Shown piece by piece: positions 1 through 7,019 of a stretch of 64,000 nucleotides of DNA. The DNA is from Pirellulaceae bacterium. GTDB taxonomy: Bacteria > Planctomycetota > Planctomycetia > Pirellulales > Pirellulaceae. The position numbers were made by a program, and so were the translations under genes. The notes under the pieces are model-generated. The model searched no databases. It saw only the letters and a list, made by a program, of their open reading frames with translations, and was not told the DNA's origin. The stretch spans positions 1 through 64,000 of the forward strand of contig JAGYIQ010000011.1 in assembly GCA_018402565.1 (NCBI GenBank). The letters run 5' to 3'. Every line of letters begins with the position of its first letter. Position 1 is the stretch's first letter.

Positions 1-27
1 CGGAGCGTTGTTTACGGATGGACTGCG

Positions 28-1260
28 GTGGTGGCTGAATCGGCAAAAGAACTCAAACCGTCTGATATTCGCGGCCTCAAGCATTTCCGTTCGGTCCGCG
101 AACTGCTGAGTCGCCTGCATGATAACGGGTGCGCACGTGACAAGCCGGGCAATCGTGACTTGCACATGGACGAATATTGTCTTGGCGTGTTGTTGTTCTT
201 GTACAACCCTTTGGTCACTTCCCTAAGAGCCATTCAACAGGCCAGCGGGTTTGCCAACGTGCAAAAGAAACTGGGTATCAAGCGAGCTTCGCTTGGGTCG
301 CTTTCGGAATCGGTCTCTGTGTTCGACCCTGAACCGCTGAAGGAAATCGCCTCCCAATTGGCCGCACAGGTTCCCGTTGGACATGGAACGGATTTTTCCG
401 CGATTAACCAGCAGATCACGGCGGTTGACGGTTCAGTTTTTGATACCGTTGCACGCGTCGCCGAGTTGGCCTGGATGCCACTAGCTAATGGCAAACAAAA
501 ACGCGCCTATCGGTTGCATACCCATTTTGAAGTCTTACGTGGCGTCCCCTCCCGTATCGACGTTACCAGCGCCAATCCCAAAGGTGACGCTGACGAACGG
601 GCCGTGCTTCTGCGGACGATCGAGTCGGATCGCTGCTACGTCACTGATCGCGGCTACGCAAAGTTTGCTCTGTGGAATGCCATCGTCGATAAGGGCAGCA
701 GCTACGTCTGCCGCGCGAGAGACAACTCAGCTTATGAAATTGTCGAAGAGCTCCCACTCAATGCTGAGGACATTGCCGAGGGCGTATTGAGCGATCAAAT
801 CGTCGAACTGGGAAAAGACCGAACGGAAGCGAACCGACCGAACCACAAAGTTCGCATCGTCATCGTCGAGTCCTCGCCTCACACCAGTCGCGGCAAGTAT
901 CGAGGTGGCAGCACGGGACCTTCTTCCGATGGCAAACTCAGAATCGCTACCAACCTGCTCGATGTGCCCGCCGAATTGATCAGTAAAATCTACCGTCTGA
1001 GGTGGCTGATTGAATTGTTCTTTCGCATGTTCAAGGGCCTGTTTGGCTGCCGTCATTTACTCAGTACCAAGCAGAACGGTGTCGAGATCCAGGCGTACAT
1101 GGCAATCATCGCTTGCCTGTTGATCCTGATTTACACCGGCGTTAGTCCGAATAAGCGACTGTACGAGGCGATCTGCTTTTATCTTCTGGGCTGGGCCGAA
1201 CTGGAAGAGTTGGAGGCAATCATCGAGAAACAAAGAGCCGCCGTTCAGAAAAAATCCTGA
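28..1260 (+). CDS. IS4-family transposase
   Basis: DDE transposase of about 410 residues that would catalyse cut-and-paste movement of its insertion sequence. The first catalytic Asp sits in AVDGSVFD (near residue 134), the second in VTDRGY (near 215). The Glu lies in the IS4 signature YRLRWLIELFFRMFK near residue 340, which fits Y-(2)-R-(3)-E-(6)-K. A GTG at 28 is taken as start, but the frame stays open to the window edge, so the true start may lie upstream. No clear terminal inverted repeats are visible within the window. The gene looks intact. It borders a repeat-rich island and an IS256 remnant, so it is part of an insertion hot spot. Confidence 0.85.
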   Translation: MVAESAKELKPSDIRGLKHFRSVRELLSRLHDNGCARDKPGNRDLHMDEYCLGVLLFLYNPLVTSLRAIQQASGFANVQKKLGIKRASLGSLSESVSVFDPEPLKEIASQLAAQVPVGHGTDFSAINQQITAVDGSVFDTVARVAELAWMPLANGKQKRAYRLHTHFEVLRGVPSRIDVTSANPKGDADERAVLLRTIESDRCYVTDRGYAKFALWNAIVDKGSSYVCRARDNSAYEIVEELPLNAEDIAEGVLSDQIVELGKDRTEANRPNHKVRIVIVESSPHTSRGKYRGGSTGPSSDGKLRIATNLLDVPAELISKIYRLRWLIELFFRMFKGLFGCRHLLSTKQNGVEIQAYMAIIACLLILIYTGVSPNKRLYEAICFYLLGWAELEELEAIIEKQRAAVQKKS

Positions 1261-1447
1261 TCTCTATTAAGCAAGCAAGACAAACTTGCATTGCCTGGGC
1301 TTGCTGCTGCGCCGATTCCAACCAAACCCGTGAGTCGCTTCCACTTCTACGGCCCAGCAAGTCACTTCTCGACGCCTCCCGGTCTATGCAAAACGCACCA
1401 AAAAGCTAAAAATTGCACTGCGGCAATTCCCATGCCGAACAGTATTG

Positions 1448-1501
1448 CGCCTGACCCCTTTGCCACACCGATCCCAAAATTAAATTGTGACAAAGCACTA
1501 G
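1448..1501. repeat. Two abutting half-copies of dispersed palindromic repeats
   Basis: Positions 1448-1469 match one arm of the palindromes at 10636-10718 and 10846-10926 (CGCCTGACCCCTTT motif, one mismatch). Positions 1470-1501 match one arm of the 50-bp palindrome at 42580-42629 (TGTGACAAAGCACTAG). Two different repeat families are joined here without a gap, which suggests decay of nested insertions. Confidence 0.7.
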
Positions 1502-1587
1502 CCACCTTCGTCAAGAAATTGAACTTGAAAAGGTTGGCCAGATCGGTTTTCTTTTTGGAAGAACAACCAACCAAAAGGACACCAAAC

Positions 1588-1764
1588 ATGACCCATCCTG
1601 CCCATTCTGTCAACGTCCGTGAGATTCTCCAGTTGCTAGTAGAGCATGGTTTCGATGGCATGGCCAACGCCATGGAGATCCTCTTCAACGAGGCGATGAA
1701 AATCGAGCGCGCGCAGTACCTCAACGCCGAACCTTATCAGCGGACGGATGATTGGAAGTCTTGA
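1588..1764 (+). pseudogene. IS256-family transposase, N-terminal fragment
   Basis: A 58-residue ORF starts at ATG 1588 with a purine-rich stretch upstream. It resembles the N-terminus of IS256/Mutator transposases: a short helical segment (LLVEHGFDGMANAMEILFNE), then ERAQYLNAEPYQRT, matching the family's E-x-x-x-L-x-A-x-x-Y-x-R-T opening. Full-length members are about 400 residues, so more than 85 percent is missing. The sequence runs straight into repeat B at about 1776. It is non-functional as a transposase. The assignment rests on remembered family sequence, not a search. Confidence 0.6.
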
Positions 1765-1775
1765 GCTCTCGCATT

Positions 1776-1945
1776 TTTGCTCTTGCTCCCCAAACCAAAA
1801 GTCTCAGCGGTGGCCGAGTATCACTTGAACCCGCAAACTACGAGGTCTCACGCTTCCGGCGCCCTTGAGAACAACACCGACAAGCTGGTCTCAATGTACG
1901 CTCAAGGTCCCATTAAGGTTGTCAAGCTGCAACTGCTAGGCAGCT
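1776..1945 (+). repeat. Repeat B, copy 1
   Basis: Shares CTCTTGCTCCCCAAACCA, AGTCTCAGCGGTGGCCGAG and GACAAGCTGGTCTCAA with copies at 4306-4510 (same orientation) and 9035-9250 (inverted). No open frame is conserved between copies, so it is treated as non-coding. Downstream it continues into sequence also seen by the inverted copy (AGTTCGCGACGGGCGAAGTCAGTTTC), so the homology extends to about 1975. Confidence 0.75.
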
Positions 1946-1979
1946 CGAGCAGTTCGCGACGGGCGAAGTCAGTTTCTCT

Positions 1980-2335
1980 TTTTTTTGCCCGTCGCCCCTT
2001 GGTCACATCGCCCCCGGTGGGTTTACCCCGCCGGAGCGAAAGTTTGGGTAGCTAGAATGCTCGCCTCCAATAATCAAAAAGAAGGCTCGTTGCCCCTTGG
2101 TCACACGGCCCCCGCGGGTTCACCCGCCGGAGCGAAAGTTTGGGTAGCTAGAACGCTCCCCCCAAAAATAATCAAAAAGAAGGCTCTTTGCCCCTTGGTC
2201 ACACGCGCCCCACGGGTTCACCCGTGGGACCGAAAGTTTGGCAGCGAGAACGCCCCCGCAACGATCAAAAAGAAGGATCTTTGCCCCTTGGCCACATCGG
2301 TCCCAGCGGGTTCACCCGTGGGACTGAACTCGAGT
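1980..2335 (+). repeat. R1 repeat array, four units
   Basis: Four tandem units of about 90-95 bp. Each has ATCAAAAAGAAGG, then TTGCCCCTTGGTCACA, a small hairpin around GGGTTCACCC, and CGAAAGTTTGG. The best hairpin is CCCACGGG-TTCA-CCCGTGGG near 2209-2228. Open frames across the array encode only repeat-derived peptides and are not credible genes. The same unit recurs at 4605-4745 and, inverted, throughout 7020-8950. Confidence 0.8.
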
Positions 2336-2437
2336 TGCTCAACCCGCAATCTTCCTGCCCAAGACACTTCTTCCGGTCCATCCCGTTCGGCCCTTGTGTC
2401 GGCCCTCCGGGCCTTCTGATCACGGTGCCCTCGTCGA

Positions 2438-2457
2438 CCGGTGGCTGACGCCACCGG
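2438..2457. repeat. Perfect hairpin CCGGTGGC-TGAC-GCCACCGG
   Basis: An 8-bp perfect stem with a 4-bp loop, flanked on both sides by GGCCCTCCGGGCC-type sequence (2400-2414 and 2470-2484). It lies in non-coding DNA between the R1 array and repeat A. No U-run follows it, so a terminator is not claimed. About 2490-2790 holds nothing else that I recognise. Confidence 0.6.
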
Positions 2458-2789
2458 CAGGGTTGTGCCGGCCCTCCGGGCCTCCGAGCAGGCGACTGGG
2501 TTCAGACGGGCAACTGTTGGCGAGTCGAGCTTGCATGCCAGGAGGAGGACTGGATAGACTGCGGATTCTGAGTCCCGAAATTGAACTTACTTCAATCTAA
2601 GACTTAAACCTCACCAAGAACCAAGAACATTCCTCCAGGTCGCACCTCTCGCGGCCAATAAAAACGTCCTTTCAGCAGCGGCCCAAACCGCTTGCCTGGC
2701 GGCCGGTCTGTCCTCACCCAGCCCCACTCGACCAAAAATCACTGCCGCCCGTCGGCTCATCTGCTCTGTCGACGCGAAACAGCCCTGTC

Positions 2790-2925
2790 TTCCGCCTCCC
2801 AATCTGACCGCTGGGGCTAAAATCGCCCCATCTTTCGGTTAGCGAAAGATCATGCCAATCCGCGGTCTCCTAGCGGCAGCTCCCGACCTAATCCTCAGAA
2901 TCGAGGTTATTTACGGGGTAACTTC
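2790..2925 (-). repeat. Repeat A, copy next to immunity gene 2
   Basis: About 130 bp nearly identical to 4860-4990: AATCTGACCGCTGGGGCTAA, ATCTTTCGGTTAGCGAAA, ATGCCAAT, then GGTTATTTACGGGGTA. On the minus strand it begins within a few bases of the stop codon of the immunity candidate at 2932. The other copy overlaps the stop of the second immunity candidate at 4976. It therefore marks the 3' border shared by both cassettes. Confidence 0.8.
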
Positions 2926-2931
2926 AAGACC

Positions 2932-3798
2932 TCACTGCTCAAACAAACGTTTTTTGTGCCGAACTTCATTTGCTTGAATCAATAACTTACTCTCAAGCGA
3001 CATGCTTCTCCAACTTGCATCATTTATACGAAACTTTTTCTTAATACTGTCGATACTTGGATCAAGTACCGGAAACTTGCCTAATAAAGAGGCCTCGAAA
3101 TACATGATGATATTGTAGCGAATCGCAAAATCCAAAATGAGCTGGGGCCAAGTTGATTTCTCCACATTCTTATCGGCAGTCGGCCATACGGATTCGACTC
3201 CGGGAGCGGCAATGCAATGCTGAGAAGGTAGTTGTAGGTCGATGTGGTCAAGTCCAGGAAGCAATTCCGAATCCTTGTCAATCACAATAAACAAAGGCTT
3301 GTCATTTTGCAGCTGTCCGAAGACATGCCCTTCAATATCAAATTCCCGGAGCGACTTGCTCGTTACAGATAGTTCGAATTGCCTCAATTGATCTACAAGG
3401 AACTCCGGTAGATCTTTGATTGTCTCAGTGCTTTCGACCCCGTATCGCATCGCCAGGATCAACTGTGGGTCCTCATCGGATATCTCTTCTAATCTGTACT
3501 TCTCAACTAAGTCGCTTGGTACGTGTGTGAAACTTCCACTACTTCGCAAATATGAGCCAACTACCTCGACAACGTCAACATCTTCGGGGATGACCCAATA
3601 TCTATATGACCAGCAGCAAAGAATCCAATTGTTGCGGTTATTGACGAGCCAAAAGGAAATGCAGTCCTCGACATATTGGAAGTCCGCAGTGGTCGCACAA
3701 ATTACCATACTTTGATTAACACAAGTTGCTACTCGGCGCCTGCAAGCGTAAAAACCTGCGGCATTCACACATTGTATTAATTTGTCAGCATTAATCAT
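2932..3798 (-). CDS. Candidate immunity protein for the upstream RHS tail
   Basis: A 288-residue soluble protein with no signal peptide or membrane segment; I do not recognise its family. ATG 3798 is chosen because it overlaps the stop of the upstream ORF by four bases (ATGA), the usual arrangement for translational coupling. The N-terminus is MINADKLIQCVNAAGFYACR; the rest is mixed acidic and hydrophobic with a Lys-rich end (IKKKF, RHKKRLFEQ). Codon use is more AT-rich than in the core genes nearby, which suggests transfer. Its position directly behind a possible RHS tail, and before repeat A, is the basis for calling it an immunity protein. This is context inference only. Confidence 0.5.
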   Translation of the reverse strand: MINADKLIQCVNAAGFYACRRRVATCVNQSMVICATTADFQYVEDCISFWLVNNRNNWILCCWSYRYWVIPEDVDVVEVVGSYLRSSGSFTHVPSDLVEKYRLEEISDEDPQLILAMRYGVESTETIKDLPEFLVDQLRQFELSVTSKSLREFDIEGHVFGQLQNDKPLFIVIDKDSELLPGLDHIDLQLPSQHCIAAPGVESVWPTADKNVEKSTWPQLILDFAIRYNIIMYFEASLLGKFPVLDPSIDSIKKKFRINDASWRSMSLESKLLIQANEVRHKKRLFEQ

Positions 3799-4175
3799 GG
3801 TAACAGCTTCGGCCAAACACCGTCGCCCCACCTTGGTCCAGGTTCACCACCATTTGGGCCGGTCGCGTTTCCGGCTGGTAAGCAACGATCATGTGGCCAT
3901 CTTCCATTTTCTAAAAAGCTCCGATAACAGTCTTGGCAATGCTTAGCCTGGCCGGGCCAATTATCCCAAATAGCCCCTTTGTTTTTATTTCGTGGATCTG
4001 TTCCCCATAGACACCATGCCATATAGTAGTTGCAAAGCCCACACTTTGCGATTTGAACACCTGCGATGATAATAAGTTTGAGCAGATTTGACTCGCGTAG
4101 GCGTAGGTGCAATACAACATCCAGCTGTGGCAGAAGCCACCGCGGAAGGACTGCGACGCGAAATAAGGTTGCCAA
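3795..4175 (-). CDS. Possible orphan RHS C-terminal tail, Cys/Trp-rich
   Basis: A 126-residue ORF rich in Cys, Trp and Pro in its second half: KCGLCNYYMAWCLWG, then HCQDCYRSF, WPHDRC and a Gly/Pro/Trp-rich end. It has no RHS core and no clear start; ATG 4175 is only the first Met, and the real coding part may begin later or be a remnant of a longer reading frame. It overlaps the following gene by ATGA, which supports translation. Small cysteine-rich C-termini of this style occur at the ends of planctomycete RHS proteins. The toxin-tail reading is an inference; the alternative is a non-functional remnant. Confidence 0.4.
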   Translation of the reverse strand: MATLFRVAVLPRWLLPQLDVVLHLRLRESNLLKLIIIAGVQIAKCGLCNYYMAWCLWGTDPRNKNKGAIWDNWPGQAKHCQDCYRSFLENGRWPHDRCLPAGNATGPNGGEPGPRWGDGVWPKLLP

Positions 4176-4305
4176 TCACTCGAAGGCCCTCGGATAAGTC
4201 ACGGCGGAAAACACACCGCCGCACACAGTTTACCCCGCCGGCTGGGGAAGAAGCAAGCGAATTTTCGGCTTAAGCGGGGACACCCCCCCCCATTCCGCCC
4301 GACAT

Positions 4306-4510
4306 GGCACCATGCACTTATGATCTCGCGTGGCCCAACGCTAGCTTGATCGCTTTTGCTCTTGCTCCCCAAACCAGAAGTCTCAGCGGTGGCCGAGCAT
4401 CATTTGACCCCGCAAACGACGATATCTCACACCACCGACGACCTTGACAATCAAATCGACAAGCTGGTCTCAAGGTACGCTCAAGGTCCCTCAAGGTTGT
4501 CAAGCTGCAC
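4306..4510 (+). repeat. Repeat B, copy 2
   Basis: Begins GGCACCATGCACTTATGATC and includes CTCTTGCTCCCCAAACCAGA and GACAAGCTGGTCTCAAGGTA. It is the longest version and matches the inverted copy at 9035-9250 over almost its whole length. Positions 4176-4305, between the tail ORF and this repeat, contain no recognisable gene. Confidence 0.8.
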
Positions 4511-4604
4511 CGTCATGCCGCCCTGAACAGCAGGTGATGAACGAAGTCATTTCCTTCCTCATCATCAGGTACCCCGTGGAGCGTCGCCATTCAAACGTTT
4601 GGCT

Positions 4605-4745
4605 CGTCGCCCCTTGGCCACACCGCCCCCGCGGGTTCACCCGTGGGACCGAAAGTTTGGCAGCTAGCCCGCCCCCCCTCAATAATCAAAAAGAATGATC
4701 GTTGCCCCTTGGTTACACCGCCCCTGGGTGGTAAGCTTCCGAGCC
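4605..4745 (+). repeat. R1 repeat array, two units
   Basis: Two R1 units: TCGCCCCTTGGCCACA...GGGTTCACCCGTGGGACC...GAAAGTTTGGCAGC, then AATAATCAAAAAGAA and a second partial unit. Same orientation as the 1980-2335 array. It lies between repeats B and A, which is the same order as in the first cassette flank. Confidence 0.75.
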
Positions 4746-4859
4746 GGACCGATAGATTACGAGCAGACAGGCCCCTGTGCATCGTGTTCAAATCATGAAT
4801 CAAAAAATCTGCTGGCCTCCCTGAATCTGCTGGAAATCCCACTCTCCGGCCCACACCAA

Positions 4860-4990
4860 GCCGCCTCACAATCTGACCGCTGGGGCTAAAATCGCCCTAT
4901 CTTTCGGTTAGCGAAAAATCATGCCAATCTGCGGTCGCCCGGCGGCAGCTCCCGGCCTAATTCTCAGAATCGGGGTTATTTACGGGGTAT
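4860..4990 (-). repeat. Repeat A, copy overlapping the lipoprotein stop
   Basis: Second copy of repeat A. On the minus strand CCCCGTAAATAACC includes the stop codon (TAA at 4978-4976) of the lipoprotein gene; in copy 1 the same motif lies just after the stop codon of the other immunity candidate. The homology border thus falls at the 3' end of both immunity genes. Confidence 0.8.
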
Positions 4991-5494
4991 TCTTGAACCC
5001 TCCTCGATGTATCGCAAAACGTCCGACCGTGAAAAACTGGGCAAGCTGTAACATCTCTTGCCTCCATTCGGGAGTACAACCACAACGGTTCCGTCTTTAG
5101 AAAGACCGAAATCCTGATAGAATGGAGCGACACTCGGATTGCCCCACTCAGCGTCATACCGATAATAATCTGTATTCTTAATTGAAGGTAGAAGGAGCTT
5201 TGCGAATGCGTTTGGCGAATGGATGCTGAAGGGATAGTAGCCACGATAGATGATCGCGCATCTCTCGTTCGATATCGTTGCCTCAAATCTATCGGGCGAG
5301 AATTCAGACAGGAAAAGTTCATCTGGCGAAACACTGTCGAGCGCCTCGGGTGATGCGATTTCGTCATGATTGTCAAGGGTCGCCACCTTGCCAGTATTAC
5401 ATGACGTAAAACATGAGACGCCGACTATCATCACAACAATAGCCCTCGACGGGCTGATTGCGTAGGAGCAAGTATCGCTAAATCTTAAGGACAT
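4976..5494 (-). CDS. Candidate lipoprotein immunity protein
   Basis: A 172-residue protein with an N-terminal hydrophobic stretch (AIVVMIVGVSCFTSCNTG) and two possible lipidation cysteines near residues 28 and 32, so it is probably an envelope lipoprotein. The start at ATG 5494 overlaps the end of the RHS gene by 10 bp, consistent with coupled translation. The mature part contains two SFSR/FSP-type segments but no domain I recognise. Membrane-anchored immunity proteins are common partners of secreted or surface RHS toxins. Here the role is inferred from position alone. The last codons lie inside repeat A, so the 3' end sits at a recombination border. Confidence 0.55.
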   Translation of the reverse strand: MSLRFSDTCSYAISPSRAIVVMIVGVSCFTSCNTGKVATLDNHDEIASPEALDSVSPDELFLSEFSPDRFEATISNERCAIIYRGYYPFSIHSPNAFAKLLLPSIKNTDYYRYDAEWGNPSVAPFYQDFGLSKDGTVVVVLPNGGKRCYSLPSFSRSDVLRYIEEGSRIPRK

Positions 5495-6897
5495 TGTTGC
5501 CCCTCCCCTTCACTTTCTCGCGGACAGTCTCCCGCTTTCAGCGTAAACCAGAACCCCCAGTGTTCAATTTCTACGGTTGTTCCGTCTTCTCGATTTGCTG
5601 TATACCTGGGTCTTACCAGTCCGCCACCGCCAAAGCGATCGCCAATGCAATCTTTCGTTAAATCCCAAAGCTCGATTTGATCCGCCGGCATTGTCAGCCC
5701 TGGCCGATCCTGTCTTGGGAAATCGGCAAATGTATAGATTACCAGGCAGCCGTCTCGGCACAAACGACAGACTTCTCTCAACTCGCAACACCGAAATGGA
5801 GACGCACGAATAAGAATGATATCGACGGATCTATCAGCCAAATCCGATGTCGGGCGGCGTTTGATTACTTCACCGGTCAATGATCCGATGACTTCATCGC
5901 CGTATTTGTCAAGATCCGGGCAGCCGATTACGTAGTAATCATCGACATTCTTGGCTTCCTTTTCGCCCCAGAAATTCGCAATGACACCTGCATCCGGATA
6001 TTGAGTTCTAGGGTCCAGAACACCCATCGTTTCTATCGTTTTTCCGAAAACCGGAGGCTTTGAGACGCGCCCAGTCTTGGGATCAGCAGGCGGAGCGGTA
6101 TCTTGAACAATGGAAAGCAGCCCACTCGGATCCATCCCCTTCGCCCCAAAATACCCCCGATACAAACTCATTCCATCCACATACCCCAACGGATCTCTCG
6201 TCACAAACCCGCCCGTTGTCGGATCGTACCAGCGGGCCCGGAAGTAATAGAGTCGCAACTCCGCATCCCACTCCCGCCCGGTGTAGGTGTACCTGTTGGC
6301 ATAATCGCTGCTGCTACGAACGGTGCCGTTGGCGGCGTAGATGCCCAGCGTGCCATAAGCGCTGTAGGTGTAGCGTTCAACCAACGTCCCAGCCGCATTG
6401 GTCAGCCCGACGATGGAATACTGTTGGTTGCGATGATAATAAAGTGCGTTGTCGCCGGTCGTCGGCAAAGTCGTAGTTGTACCTGTATGACGTAGGATCG
6501 GTTCGTCCACGTAGCCCGCGTAGCCCAGGCAGTCCGCGTAGACGTAACGGTAGGTCGGTGAGGAGGTGACGGCCCCCCGTGCGTAATCAGCGATCACTTG
6601 TTGACCCGCGTGAACGTAAACCACATTGCCACTGGAATGGCTCCGGGCGACTCGGCGTCCAAGTGCATCGTATTCAAACGTGACTTCCAAACTACCGGCT
6701 GAACCATTGGTGTCGGCTCCGCGGAGTTGATTGTCGAAGTTCCAATCCAAGTTCAACGCGGGAGCAGACAGTGTGGCTGGTCGCGACGTTTGGTTGCCCT
6801 TCACGTCATACGCCAACGTCCCGGCCGAGAAATCCAAGACCGCCATGGTAGGGTGGAAAGTCACGGTAACACCTTTTTGGTCCTCGCGACGGATCAT
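5485..6897 (-). CDS. RHS-repeat core protein with variable tail, 5' truncated
   Basis: The RHS core occupies residues 1-265: YD repeats (TFEYDALGRRVARSHS, YRYVYAD, RYTYSAYG), RYTYTGREWD, then YYFRARWYDPTTGGFVTRDP, ending in the hallmark DPSGL. The next ~205 residues form the variable tail. In the tail, DIILIRASPF...LREVCRLC...CLVIYTFADFP resembles the second half of a Rossmann methyltransferase, but I cannot assign it. Full RHS proteins exceed 1,000 residues. Here RHS sequence (LPFTYDPAGRM) continues in frame only to about 6945, then a stop at about 6965 and the repeat block follow. The gene is therefore cut off at its 5' end and is either a silent donor or driven from outside. Confidence 0.8.
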   Translation of the reverse strand: MIRREDQKGVTVTFHPTMAVLDFSAGTLAYDVKGNQTSRPATLSAPALNLDWNFDNQLRGADTNGSAGSLEVTFEYDALGRRVARSHSSGNVVYVHAGQQVIADYARGAVTSSPTYRYVYADCLGYAGYVDEPILRHTGTTTTLPTTGDNALYYHRNQQYSIVGLTNAAGTLVERYTYSAYGTLGIYAANGTVRSSSDYANRYTYTGREWDAELRLYYFRARWYDPTTGGFVTRDPLGYVDGMSLYRGYFGAKGMDPSGLLSIVQDTAPPADPKTGRVSKPPVFGKTIETMGVLDPRTQYPDAGVIANFWGEKEAKNVDDYYVIGCPDLDKYGDEVIGSLTGEVIKRRPTSDLADRSVDIILIRASPFRCCELREVCRLCRDGCLVIYTFADFPRQDRPGLTMPADQIELWDLTKDCIGDRFGGGGLVRPRYTANREDGTTVEIEHWGFWFTLKAGDCPRESEGEGQQCP

Positions 6898-7019
6898 CCG
6901 CCCGGCAGGATCGTAGGTAAACGGTAGTTGGCTGGGGACAAGTCTGACTGGGGTACGATTAAGTTATACCCACGGTCGGGGCCAAAAGCTACAGAAATCT
7001 GGGGCGTGGGGCAATTTGG

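Noticed and set aside
1291..1587. N-terminal extension of the IS256 fragment
   Set aside because: The upstream part of the open frame crosses two dispersed repeats (1448-1501) and has no similarity to the transposase; ATG 1588 is where family similarity begins.
2438..2484. Rho-independent terminator
   Set aside because: The hairpin is perfect but no T-run follows on either strand and no gene ends nearby.
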